From assembly GCF_002355595.1 (NCBI RefSeq), contig NZ_AP017422.1, positions 930,001-994,000 on the forward strand: DNA of 64,000 nt. Direction: 5' to 3'. The stretch is from Filimonas lacunae (GTDB lineage: Bacteria; Bacteroidota; Bacteroidia; Chitinophagales; Chitinophagaceae). The notes under the pieces were generated by a model. It worked only from the letters and a program-made list of their open reading frames with translations, did not search any database and had not been told where the DNA came from. This document shows positions 41,140-49,277 of this stretch, piece by piece; within the stretch, counting starts at the first letter, position 1, and every line of letters begins with the position of its first letter. The position numbers and the translations under genes were made by a program.

Positions 41140-41946
41140 ATGGAAAAGATGTATTACTCTATCACACGCTTAAACACCAGTAAGATGAAAACAACGGAGC
41201 AATGGATTACGCATTTCCAGAATAATGCCCTGCAGCAAAGGGTGAACTGGAAGCAACAACCTGTTCTTTCTGCAATAGAAAAAGATACCATTGGCCGCTC
41301 ACTACAGGCCTGGCAGTTGGGCGAAACTTCTGATGGCAGTCATTTATTGAAGGCGGCTACTGCTTATGCCACAAAGTTTAACGATCCTGCTTATGTAGAA
41401 GCGGTAAAGTTGTTTATTAAAGAAGAGCAGAAGCATGGGAATAACCTGGGAACATATTTAGACAGGATAGGGGTACCACGTGTTAAAAAAGACTGGGGCG
41501 ACACATTATTCCGGAAAATCAGGTATCTTAATAGCAATATAGAGCTTTGGACGCTGGCTGTGATAACTGTTGAAAGCACAGCACAGTTGTTTTATCAATC
41601 TATGCGGGATGCTACAGGCTGTGCCTTATTAAAACAGGTTTGCAGCGATATCCTGATTGACGAAGCTTATCATATTGATTTCCAGACGGAGCGGCTACGT
41701 AACCTGTTCAGAAGCAAAACACCCTTTTGGAGAGCGGTAAGCCGTTGGTTGTATTATCCGTTTTTCTTTTCCACTGCGATTGTTGTTTGGTTAGGCCATA
41801 GAAAACTGTTAACTGCAGGCGGCAATACTTTTGAAAAGTATATGTACAGGATGAAGTGTAAGTATAACAGGATTGCCGGCCGTGTTTTTAAAACCAGAAC
41901 ACTATTTCAATATCACAGTATAAGCAGCTATCCTCATGTACAGTAA
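41140..41946 (+). CDS. Ferritin-like di-iron protein of unknown substrate
   Basis: The 268-residue product shows the ligand spacing of ferritin-like di-iron carboxylate proteins: Glu96-x2-His99 (EEQKH), Glu145 (TVES) and Glu175-x2-His178 (DEAYH), each on a predicted helix. A hydrophobic segment (WLYYPFFFSTAIVVWLGH, about 203-220) could be membrane-associated, as in some fatty-acid or lipid desaturase/hydroxylase-like members. Met16 (MKTTEQW, 41185) is an alternative start. It lies directly after the winged-helix gene and overlaps dgkA by 11 bases, so a lipid- or membrane-related oxidation role is a reasonable guess, not a demonstration. Confidence 0.7.
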   Translation: MEKMYYSITRLNTSKMKTTEQWITHFQNNALQQRVNWKQQPVLSAIEKDTIGRSLQAWQLGETSDGSHLLKAATAYATKFNDPAYVEAVKLFIKEEQKHGNNLGTYLDRIGVPRVKKDWGDTLFRKIRYLNSNIELWTLAVITVESTAQLFYQSMRDATGCALLKQVCSDILIDEAYHIDFQTERLRNLFRSKTPFWRAVSRWLYYPFFFSTAIVVWLGHRKLLTAGGNTFEKYMYRMKCKYNRIAGRVFKTRTLFQYHSISSYPHVQ

Positions 41947-42301
41947 ACAAACATTTTTATCCTCTGTGCTCAATGCCCTTAACGGGCTGTTCTTTTTCAT
42001 TACCAAAGAAAGGAATGCACGCATTCAGCTGACAGCTGCTGCGGTGGCGGTTACAGCATCTGTGCTATTGCGGATATCGGCCATGCAGTGGATAATAGTG
42101 CTTACCTGCATTGGTGCTGTGTTATGCCTGGAAATGGTAAACACTTCCGTAGAGAAATTGTGTGATGTAGTACATAAAGAATACCATCCCGAAATAAGAT
42201 GGGTAAAAGATATTGCCGCTGCTGCTGTATTGTTGGCTGCACTGGTGAGTGTGATTGCGGGGGCCATCATTTTTATACCTAAAATGCTTTCATTGATATG
42301 A
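41936..42301 (+). CDS. dgkA: Diacylglycerol/undecaprenol kinase family protein (DgkA)
   Basis: DgkA is a small trimeric inner-membrane kinase that phosphorylates diacylglycerol, or undecaprenol in Gram-positives, recycling lipids for envelope synthesis. The 121-residue length and three hydrophobic helices fit. The signature LEMVNTSVEKLCDVVHKEY holds the conserved Glu66, Asn69, Glu73 and Asp77, followed by VKDIAAAAVLL (Lys91, Asp92). It overlaps the preceding ferritin-like gene by 11 bases and the following DUF1361 gene by 4 (ATGA), a strong sign of translational coupling. Lipid preference cannot be read from sequence. Confidence 0.88.
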   Translation: MYSKQTFLSSVLNALNGLFFFITKERNARIQLTAAAVAVTASVLLRISAMQWIIVLTCIGAVLCLEMVNTSVEKLCDVVHKEYHPEIRWVKDIAAAAVLLAALVSVIAGAIIFIPKMLSLI

Positions 42302-42954
42302 TAAAGAAACTTACACCATTGGAAAAAATGCTGGCACTGTCTATCCTGTTTAACATGCTGTTGCTGGCGGTACGATTTTATTTTATGCGTGAGCTCACCT
42401 ATGGCTTTTATGTATGGAATACGTTTCTGGCAGTGCTGCCCTTGTTTTTTAGCCGCATGTTGGCAAAGGTGGAGAAATGCAACCTGAAAGCTATTGTGTT
42501 GATCGGCTGCTGGTTATCATTTTTCCCCAATGCACCTTATATGGTCACTGATCTGTTTCACTATGTAGATAATCCGCCTGTTCCGCAATGGTACGATCTG
42601 TTGATAGTGGTGCTGGCTGCATGGAATGGCTTGTTACTGGGCATTGTGTCGCTGATGCAGGTGGAGCATTTTCTGATGCGGCATCTGAAACGGACCTGGG
42701 TGCAGGTGATAGTAGTGGCAAGCTGTGCTTTATGCGGTTACGGAGTATATATTGGGCGGTACCTGCGCTATAATACCTGGGACACGTTAACCAATCCGGG
42801 AAGGTTGCTGGCAGATATTGCACGTTCTGTTCTCAGGCCCCATCAACATACTATGACCTGGGCATTTACTATCCTGTTTGGACTGATGTTTGGCATTGTA
42901 TACTTTACTCTGAAAGAGTTGCGTGAAAAAAGAGTGTCTGTAGAAGAGCGATAG
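42298..42954 (+). CDS. DUF1361 multi-pass membrane protein
   Basis: The 218-residue protein has six or so hydrophobic segments and the DUF1361 hallmark CWLSFFPNAPYMVTDLFHY (about 62-82), plus the WNGLLLGIVSLMQVEHFL and GVYIGRYLRYNTWDTLTNP segments of that family. The function is unknown. The ATG overlaps the dgkA stop (ATGA), so it is the last gene of the ferritin-like/dgkA unit. A gene remnant begins directly after its stop. Confidence 0.82.
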   Translation: MIKKLTPLEKMLALSILFNMLLLAVRFYFMRELTYGFYVWNTFLAVLPLFFSRMLAKVEKCNLKAIVLIGCWLSFFPNAPYMVTDLFHYVDNPPVPQWYDLLIVVLAAWNGLLLGIVSLMQVEHFLMRHLKRTWVQVIVVASCALCGYGVYIGRYLRYNTWDTLTNPGRLLADIARSVLRPHQHTMTWAFTILFGLMFGIVYFTLKELREKRVSVEER

Positions 42955-42960
42955 GTGGCA

Positions 42961-43340
42961 ATGCAAGTAAAATATAACAGGGATAGGTTGCCCATGGGAG
43001 GAGTAGAGAATGTAAAATATGTCGGGGATGATCATCATAACTGGGCCACCTATGAAACGAACATGCTTTAGACTCCTGGAAAAATTTTGACCATAAAGAA
43101 GAGGTGAGTAGTGGTACCGGAGAAGAAATTCTGGATCTTTCAGGATATGACAAAGGTGCCTTGTTCGATTTGTTTATAAATCATAAAGGGAAGGCAGAAG
43201 GTTATAGGGATCGTTTAATCAGCAATGATGTGACCCATAAATTAAATGCTTATGTCAATAGCAGAGAATTTCAGCTAAACAGAATGCGTGGCCAATTATT
43301 GACAGATTTAATACCAGAATATTTATTGAATCGATAGAGG
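42961..43340 (+). pseudogene. Frameshifted remnant of an unknown gene
   Basis: The first part reads in one frame from 42961 (MQVKYNRDRLPMGGVENV, through DDHHNWATYET) to a stop at 43071. A second frame, open from 43056, continues with EHALDSWKNFDHKEE, then LSGYDKGALFDLFINHKGKAEG, to a stop at 43338-43340. Joining them at about 43056-43059 by restoring one missing base gives a continuous product of about 125 residues with coherent composition. I do not recognise the family. It may be a degraded C-terminal fragment. Programmed frameshifting is possible, but no slippery heptamer is evident. Confidence 0.4.
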
Positions 43341-43343
43341 ATG

Positions 43344-44228
43344 TTAAAAGAACCGCTTCTCGCCTTCAATTCTACGATAAGAAGATTGAAAGAAAGCATC
43401 TACTTTTTTATTGAACTCATCGGGATAAACAAGTGGTGTGCTATGTCCGCTATTAGGGAATATCCATAAATAGGCATTAGGGATATTTTCAAAGATCTGA
43501 ACAGTATGTCTTACCCTTAACACATCGTGATCGCCAGCCATTACTAATGTAGGAGCTTTGATGGTGTGGAGGTTGCTTACAGGGATATGGGGTTCTTCTA
43601 CTAACAACCGGAAGAGTTTACGTTGATTTCTTGCTTGTACAGTAGTGTCTCTGGAGTTTTTAATTTTTTCCCAGTCGGGTGTGATCATTGTTACAATTCC
43701 CGGGTCAACAGCAGATGTGTCGGGTTCCAGATTGGCACCGGTAATAGCCAGTTTTTTCACCTTCTCCGGGTGTCGTATAGCCAGCAGTAAACCATTGATG
43801 CCGCCATCACTCCAACCAATAACATTGGCAGAATCAATATGTAGTGCTGTTAATAAAGCTGCATAATCATCGGCCATCATCTCATAGCTGAGCGAGTCGC
43901 TGGCATTGTCAATTGTTTTGCCCTGGGCTCTACTATCGGCAATAATTACCCGGTATTTGCGGGAAAAGTAGGGGATTTGTTTTACAAAGTTATTGATAGA
44001 ACCTCCGTTGCCGTGAATAATTAAAAGCGGTTCACCTTTGCCATATTGTTCGCAATACATTTTAATACCGCGGATAGTATAAAATTTACCAGCTGCTTTA
44101 TTGCGCCCATAGATAGTGGTGTCTATCAGGGCAGATATCTCTTTTTTTACTTTGGTGATGTCTTTTTCTGATTGGGCGAATAACACAGATGGTAGCAGGC
44201 AGAGGAATAATACGATGAAAGATCTCAT
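43344..44228 (-). CDS. Exported alpha/beta hydrolase
   Basis: The 294-residue protein has a signal peptide (FIVLFLCLLPSVLFAQS) and a complete alpha/beta hydrolase domain. The oxyanion region is IIHGNGGSINNF (about 71-81), the nucleophile elbow is GWSDGG (Ser140), the acid is probably in MAGDHDVLR and the catalytic His is in NSGHSTPLV (about 263). This is the general esterase/haloperoxidase-like type; the substrate is unknown. It ends 4 bases from the remnant on the other strand and lies upstream, convergent in direction, of nothing else. The TonB receptor gene ends 130 bases before its start on the same strand. Confidence 0.82.
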   Translation of the reverse strand: MRSFIVLFLCLLPSVLFAQSEKDITKVKKEISALIDTTIYGRNKAAGKFYTIRGIKMYCEQYGKGEPLLIIHGNGGSINNFVKQIPYFSRKYRVIIADSRAQGKTIDNASDSLSYEMMADDYAALLTALHIDSANVIGWSDGGINGLLLAIRHPEKVKKLAITGANLEPDTSAVDPGIVTMITPDWEKIKNSRDTTVQARNQRKLFRLLVEEPHIPVSNLHTIKAPTLVMAGDHDVLRVRHTVQIFENIPNAYLWIFPNSGHSTPLVYPDEFNKKVDAFFQSSYRRIEGEKRFF

Positions 44229-44309
44229 ATATCCGGTTTTATATTTCGTTATGAAAGTTACTGTTTAATTACCAATAGTGTTAACAACACGGGAATGAGA
44301 TATAAAAAG

Positions 44310-44337
44310 CAAAGCCGGGCAATTCAGCCCGGCTTTG
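44310..44337 (-). terminator. Terminator of the TonB-dependent receptor gene
   Basis: CAAAGCCGGGC (44310-44320) pairs with GCCCGGCTTTG (44327-44337); on the minus strand a T-run follows. Confidence 0.85.
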
Positions 44338-44358
44338 GTATCCTTAGAAAAAAACAAA

Positions 44359-46746
44359 TTAAAATTTAACGGTTAAATTACCTGTTGCCCTTAATGGGTT
44401 TTGGGCTGCCAGACGATACGACCAGTATTTTTCGTTGGTGAGGTTATCTATCTTTAAACCAATGCGAAAGCCGGGTTTGTCGTAAAACACACCCGCATCC
44501 AGCACAGTATAAGAAGGAATGCTAAAGGAGAAGGCTGAGGTAGAGCCTACGGTATTGGTTTGTGTTTGATAATATTCACTGGCATAAATGCCGCCAAAAC
44601 CAATGCCTAAACCTTTTACGGCACCTTTGGTGATACGGTAGCTGATCCACAGGTTACCTACTTTGGGGGGACCGGCAGTAGTAGGACGCAAGCCGTCTAC
44701 ATCCGGTTTGGCTTTGGTATACTTGCTGTTGTTATAAGTATAACCGGCTACAATGTTCAATCCGGGAAGAGGGTTGGCTATTACTTCGGCTTCGTAGCCT
44801 TTGCTCAATTGCGTACCATCCTGTACCTGGAAGGTGGCATGGTCAACATCGTCGCGCGTCATATTGGTTACAGAAATATTGTAGTAGCTTAAAGTAGCTG
44901 ATATTTTATTCAGATCCAGCTTTACACCACCTTCCCACTGATTGGCTTCTGTAGGCTTGAAAGTATTGCCGGAAAAGTCAGATCCGGAAACGTTGTTAAA
45001 GCCATTCATATAGTTTCCAAATACAGATACTTTGTTTTTAATCACCTGGTATACCATGCCCAGTTTAGGCGACAATGCTGTTTGATTATAATTGCCTGCA
45101 GTGGAATCAATGTAAGCATAATAAGTGCCTAGGTTGGTATATCTGTCAACACGAAGACTGGCCATTACCAGCAATCTGTCAGTAAGGTTCAGTACGTCTG
45201 ATACATAGGCGCTGTAGGTGTTTTCCCTGTTGGCCGCAAAGTTGGTAAAGGTGGCATTGGCAAATAATGGAGAAACTTTTTCTACTGTAAAGTTATTATA
45301 GGCTGTGCCGGGCTTTTTAAAGTTGAGGGCGGGCATGTTCACTGTTGCATCGTTACGGGTAGAGCGCAGGCTATAGAAATCCAGACCTGCTACTATGCGG
45401 TTTCTCAGTGTACCTATTTTAAAATCTCCGATAAAATTTTGTTGTATGTCAGTACCATAGTACGGATATTCCTGATTGGTAACTGCCTGACGCAAGGTAG
45501 AGTCGGTAAGTACTGTTAAGGCTACAACGTAACCATCTGAAGAAGAGCGCGTACGGGATACTATGGTTTGAGAGGTCCAGCTTTCAGACAATTTATATTT
45601 GGCCTGTGCAAAGATGTTGTATTGCTGGCTGCTGTAATTAATGGTGTTGTTGGCAAAAGAAAGTTTATAAGGAATACCTAACTCCTCAATGCTTCTGGCG
45701 GTTCCTTTGGTATAAGGCGCCAGGCGGGTAGGAGAAGTGGATTTGTTCCAGCTCATTTCTACATCCAGCAACAGTGTTAACCGGTCGTTTACTGTATAAG
45801 AGAAGCTGGGTGCTATAAAAAAGTTTCTGTTAAAGCCGGCATCCTGGAAGCTTTTTTCGCTGTGCAGGGCTGAGTTTATGCGTAATAAAGCGGTTTTGTT
45901 TTTATTAATAGGGGCGTTAATGTCCATAGTCAGGCGGTTTAAATCCCAACTGCCACCTGAATAAGAAACTTCTCCTTTAAAGGTATCAAAAGGCTTTTTG
46001 GTTACACGGTTGAACAGGCCACCGAAAGAAGAAAGGGTGCTGCCAAACAGTGTGGCAGAGGGGCCTTTGATCACTTCTATGCGCTCGAGGTTGGCAGGGT
46101 CTATAGTGGTGTAAGTAAAGCTGCCTACGCCATTGCGTACCAGTTGCGGAGTAGGGAAACCGCGGGAAATAAAGGTGGTGCGGCCCTGGTTACGTATCTC
46201 TGCAATACCGGCGCCGGGAACGTTTTTAAAAGCGCTGTTGTAATCAGTGATCAGCTGCTCTTTCATCAGTTCTTTACTTACCACGGTATATACCTGTGGG
46301 TTTTCCATGTTGGTAAGCGACATTTTAGAAACGTCGGGACTCTCTTTCCGCGCAAAACGGTTGCCACCACTGCTAATCACTATTTCCTCCAGTTTCTGGG
46401 AAGTATAGGTGAGTGTTATGGATGTAACTGTTTTCTGGCCCTCTGTCACCTTTACTTCTATTATAACTGGCTCAAGGCCTACTAAAAAAGCTTGCAGGTG
46501 ATAAGTGCCGGCTTTTACATTTTTAAAAGTAAACTCACCGCTTTCGTTGGCGATGGTGGTTTTACCTGTTTCCTGGATAGTTACCGATACGCCGGCAGCA
46601 GGCTCACCATTACTGGTAATAATAGTACCGGTAATCGCAATGGTTTTGTCTTCTGTTTCTCTGGCCGAAAATGCAGGGGTATGGCACATGAGCAGTAGCA
46701 GCAATGTGGCAATAAAGCACCATTGCTTTTGGAATAGATGGTTCAT
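44359..46746 (-). CDS. TonB-dependent siderophore-type receptor
   Basis: The 795-residue outer-membrane transporter has a signal peptide (CFIATLLLLLMCHTPAFSA), a carboxypeptidase-regulatory-like domain (about 35-115: ITGTIITSNGEPAAGVSVTI), a plug domain (about 135-250: VYTVVSKELMKEQLITDYNSAFKNVPG, then IEVIKGPSATLFG) and a 22-strand barrel ending in the aromatic residue Phe (LTVKF). The plug and barrel pattern (PNLERIEVIKGP-like, GGLFNRVTKKP, ENTYSAYVSDVLNLTDRL, KGYEAEVIANPLPGLN) is that of ferric-siderophore receptors. No siderophore synthesis gene or FecR/sigma pair is adjacent, so it probably takes up a xenosiderophore. It is monocistronic. Confidence 0.9.
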   Translation of the reverse strand: MNHLFQKQWCFIATLLLLLMCHTPAFSARETEDKTIAITGTIITSNGEPAAGVSVTIQETGKTTIANESGEFTFKNVKAGTYHLQAFLVGLEPVIIEVKVTEGQKTVTSITLTYTSQKLEEIVISSGGNRFARKESPDVSKMSLTNMENPQVYTVVSKELMKEQLITDYNSAFKNVPGAGIAEIRNQGRTTFISRGFPTPQLVRNGVGSFTYTTIDPANLERIEVIKGPSATLFGSTLSSFGGLFNRVTKKPFDTFKGEVSYSGGSWDLNRLTMDINAPINKNKTALLRINSALHSEKSFQDAGFNRNFFIAPSFSYTVNDRLTLLLDVEMSWNKSTSPTRLAPYTKGTARSIEELGIPYKLSFANNTINYSSQQYNIFAQAKYKLSESWTSQTIVSRTRSSSDGYVVALTVLTDSTLRQAVTNQEYPYYGTDIQQNFIGDFKIGTLRNRIVAGLDFYSLRSTRNDATVNMPALNFKKPGTAYNNFTVEKVSPLFANATFTNFAANRENTYSAYVSDVLNLTDRLLVMASLRVDRYTNLGTYYAYIDSTAGNYNQTALSPKLGMVYQVIKNKVSVFGNYMNGFNNVSGSDFSGNTFKPTEANQWEGGVKLDLNKISATLSYYNISVTNMTRDDVDHATFQVQDGTQLSKGYEAEVIANPLPGLNIVAGYTYNNSKYTKAKPDVDGLRPTTAGPPKVGNLWISYRITKGAVKGLGIGFGGIYASEYYQTQTNTVGSTSAFSFSIPSYTVLDAGVFYDKPGFRIGLKIDNLTNEKYWSYRLAAQNPLRATGNLTVKF

Positions 46747-47254
46747 AAAATGGGTAATGATTTGTTCTCTGGCGCAAATGTGAGTACTTCCTGTGGCGGT
46801 GTGTTAACGAAACTGGGAAAATGAGAAAGAAAGGATAAAGTTTTCCCGAAATCGAAAAGCCGGATTTCTGTAGTAATTCCCTCTATAATGCTGTTAATTT
46901 GCACGATTAAAAAAACGGAACTGCTTTTGAAAATGCCAATATCTGAAAAACTACCCCGGAAAATCTGGTTTTTGTGGCTGCAAGAGATGTCCGATGCTCC
47001 CTTGATAGTAATTGCCCCTTTATATAAATTGATGTGGAAATATCATCCACCAGCACTTGGTGAAGGTGCTATTCTTATATTATTTACTGAAAAGTAGTGT
47101 GCGTAAAAGTGAACTGCACGCTGGGTAACTAACCGGGGGCAATAGGGGAGTCGGTATCTTTACTTGTATTAGTGGCGTGGATAAAAATGAACAATGTTTG
47201 GGGGATAGAGGATATATTTGACATTGCGTTTTATATCCGGACCCATTTTATGTA
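46747..47254. other. 508-base region holding only a gene remnant and a promoter-like element
   Basis: Between the TonB receptor start and the histidine kinase start I see a short glycosyltransferase-like remnant (46933-47097) and TATATTTG at 47213-47220, a possible -7 element 34 bases before the kinase ATG but without a well-spaced TTTG partner. Confidence 0.5.
46933..47097 (+). pseudogene. N-terminal remnant of a capsular-polysaccharide-type glycosyltransferase
   Basis: The 54-codon frame starts MPISEKLPRKIWFLWLQEMSDAPLIV and continues with YKLMWKYHPP. This resembles the N-terminus of Caps_synth/Gly_transf_sug (GT32-like) enzymes, where PKIIWFLWLQG, then AP and KYHP-like motifs precede the DXD sugar-binding region. 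The frame ends at 47097, well before any DXD motif, and nothing recognisable follows. It is best seen as a decayed gene start; a small functional protein cannot be excluded. Confidence 0.4.
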
Positions 47255-48556
47255 ATGACAAGTGCCATATCCTCAGCCGTAAACACGCTTTGGCAAAAAG
47301 CCATTGGCAGCCCTGAACAATTTTCGCTGGAAAGCAGAATCTTTCATTCTTTTTCCATGTTTGCTTTTTGCATCTTGGGCTTTGAAACACTTTTTAACCT
47401 GTTATTGCATCTTACTCCCTCCATATTTATCACTGCTTCGGTATTGACCATTCAAATAGCCTTGTATTATGTAAGCAGGGTAAAAGGGCGCCTGCAACTG
47501 GCAGTACTGGTGTCTATTATCGAAATCAACATTCTTACCTGTCTGAATTATAAGTATGAATCCGGCATTACGGGGCATGCACTGCTGTTGTTTGCCACCT
47601 CATTGTTTATGATTCTTTGTGTTGCTAAAAAACTGTACTGGAAAATAGGACTGGCTGTGAATGTTCTGATTGTTGGCAGCTTGATATTGTGGGAGTATTA
47701 CCATCCGGGAAGTATTGTTCCTTATAATAGCAGGTTGAATATGGTGCTGAGTAATGGAATCGCTTATGTTGCGCTGGCAATATTGTTATATGCAGGCTTT
47801 TCCTATATTCTGGGCAGTTATAACCATCAGCGCCAACTAACAGAAAAGAAAGCACAGGAGTTTAAACAGCTGAATGCAGAAAAAGACAAATTGCTGTCTA
47901 TCATCTCACACGATATAAGGGGGCCACTGAGTGCTATACAACAATATTTCGGTATACTCAGCGAAACTGAAATGGGCCAGCCCGAGCGTGAAGCGCTGGA
48001 AGAGCATTTACAGCAAACCATTGCCAATACCCAGGAGTTGGTAACGAATGTGCTTAGCTGGACCAGGAGCCAATTGAAGGGGCATAGGGTGGCATTACAC
48101 CGTTTGGAACTGGCGCGTGAGTTGCAAAAAACAATAGCACTAAGCCGGTTATTAGCACAACGCAAAGGTATACAGCTGGAGGTGGTTATAGATAGCCGGA
48201 TTGTGGTAACTGCGGATACAGATATGCTGCAACTGGTAATACGTAACTTGTTGAATAATGCAGTTAAATTTTCCAATGCGGGTACGCAGGTAACCTTGCA
48301 AGGCAGCGTTGGCAAGAAAGGGCTTTGTACTATTTCTATTAAAGACGATGGTATTGGTATTGCTGCCGATAAGCAACAGTATATTTTTACGCTGAATGTA
48401 AAATCTACCTATGGCACTTCTAATGAAAAGGGGAGTGGGATTGGTTTAGCCTTGTGCCGCGAGTTTATGCAATTGCAAAACGGGGATATTTTCTTTACCA
48501 GCACACAAGGAAAAGGAAGTGTTTTTTATGTGACGTTGCCTGGTGAACCTATATAA
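47255..48556 (+). CDS. Membrane sensor histidine kinase (HisKA-HATPase)
   Basis: The 433-residue protein has a hydrophobic N-terminal half with about six helices (FAFCILGFETLFNLLLHL through GIAYVALAILLYAGFSYIL), a coiled linker (KKAQEFKQLNAEKDKL) and a HisKA domain with phospho-acceptor His219 in SIISHDIRGPLSA. The ATPase domain has the N box LLNNAVKFS, G1 DDGIGI and G2 GSGIGLALC. No periplasmic sensor domain is present, so the signal is probably sensed in or at the membrane. No response regulator gene is adjacent, making it an orphan kinase. Met36 is an alternative but less likely start. Confidence 0.88.
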   Translation: MTSAISSAVNTLWQKAIGSPEQFSLESRIFHSFSMFAFCILGFETLFNLLLHLTPSIFITASVLTIQIALYYVSRVKGRLQLAVLVSIIEINILTCLNYKYESGITGHALLLFATSLFMILCVAKKLYWKIGLAVNVLIVGSLILWEYYHPGSIVPYNSRLNMVLSNGIAYVALAILLYAGFSYILGSYNHQRQLTEKKAQEFKQLNAEKDKLLSIISHDIRGPLSAIQQYFGILSETEMGQPEREALEEHLQQTIANTQELVTNVLSWTRSQLKGHRVALHRLELARELQKTIALSRLLAQRKGIQLEVVIDSRIVVTADTDMLQLVIRNLLNNAVKFSNAGTQVTLQGSVGKKGLCTISIKDDGIGIAADKQQYIFTLNVKSTYGTSNEKGSGIGLALCREFMQLQNGDIFFTSTQGKGSVFYVTLPGEPI

Positions 48557-48583
48557 AAAGCCTTCCATCCCTGGAAGGCTTTA
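48557..48583. terminator. Terminator between the histidine kinase and the PepSY-like gene
   Basis: AAAAGCCTTCCA (48557-48568) pairs with TGGAAGGCTTT (48572-48582). The two genes converge on it. Confidence 0.85.
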
Positions 48584-48613
48584 CTCATTTTAAGTAGTAG
48601 ATATAAAAACGTA

Positions 48614-49048
48614 TTATCTGGCTGATTTGCGGAATAGGGATATTTTTCCGTTTAAACTCACCTGTGTAATTACCTTCTGCTCGTTGTTCACCAGTGATAC
48701 AAAGTAAGACGTGCCTGTGGCGTTATGCTCCATTTCAATTACTTCGGTTACGGTGTAGCCGCTGTAATTGTTTTCAATATTGCTAATAGCAAGTGCAGGC
48801 AGGTTTTGATAGCTGATAACTTTGCTGATAGCCACTTGTTCGCCTTCTTCATTGTAAAAAGCTTCCATTTGAGTGCTGTCCAGTACAAAGTGTACACAAA
48901 GCAGGTCGCCAACGGTTTTGTAATGTATCTTTTTTGCTTCTGGATAGCTAGCTTTAAACAGGTCTAATGTTTTTTCGTTGTTGCCAGCTGCTAAAGCCAT
49001 AGAAGTCATTGAAATAAAGGCAATTGCGGCGATGATAAACTTTTTCAT
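48614..49048 (-). CDS. Small exported PepSY-like (DUF2874-type) protein
   Basis: The start MKKFIIAAIAFISMTSMALA (49048) gives 144 residues with a clear signal peptide; a longer reading adds 24 unlikely residues. The mature part looks like two PepSY-like modules: FKASYPEAKKIHYKTVGDLL with MEAFYNEEGEQVAIS, then SNIENNYSGYTVTEVIEMEH with YFVSLVNNEQ. Such proteins are periplasmic and of unknown function, often highly expressed under envelope or metal stress. A 21-base perfect palindrome and a TACGTTTG element lie 50-80 bases upstream. The family call is by pattern and moderately sure. Confidence 0.65.
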   Translation of the reverse strand: MKKFIIAAIAFISMTSMALAAGNNEKTLDLFKASYPEAKKIHYKTVGDLLCVHFVLDSTQMEAFYNEEGEQVAISKVISYQNLPALAISNIENNYSGYTVTEVIEMEHNATGTSYFVSLVNNEQKVITQVSLNGKISLFRKSAR

Positions 49049-49097
49049 AATTGTATTTTTTAATGTGTTTAAGTACTTGTTGTTAATTATTACATCA

Positions 49098-49127
49098 CAA
49101 ACGTAGGTACTATGCAACACATAGTAC
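49098..49127 (-). promoter_or_regulatory. Promoter element and 21-base operator-like palindrome of the PepSY-like gene
   Basis: GTACTATG (49107-49114) and CATAGTAC (49120-49127) are perfect 8-base arms with a 5-base spacer. On the minus strand TACGTTTG (49105-49098), a TAnnTTTG match, follows directly. A regulator bound here would cover the -33 to -7 interval. Confidence 0.6.
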
Positions 49128-49277
49128 TTGCTTATTACTTTGAACGGCTGTTTTTCCTGATAAACGGCGTTAAAAGTTCTTTTTTGCAGTCTATTTTGTC
49201 CTGTGAACGGTTGCGGGATGTGTTGAGTGGGGGATTTTGGGTATGGGGGAGAGTATCATGAGTAAAATGCCCCTCAG

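Noticed and set aside
13517-46746. A siderophore uptake or synthesis cluster linking the PepSY protein and the TonB receptor
   Set aside because: They are about 30 kb apart with unrelated genes between them and no synthesis, FecR or sigma-factor genes.
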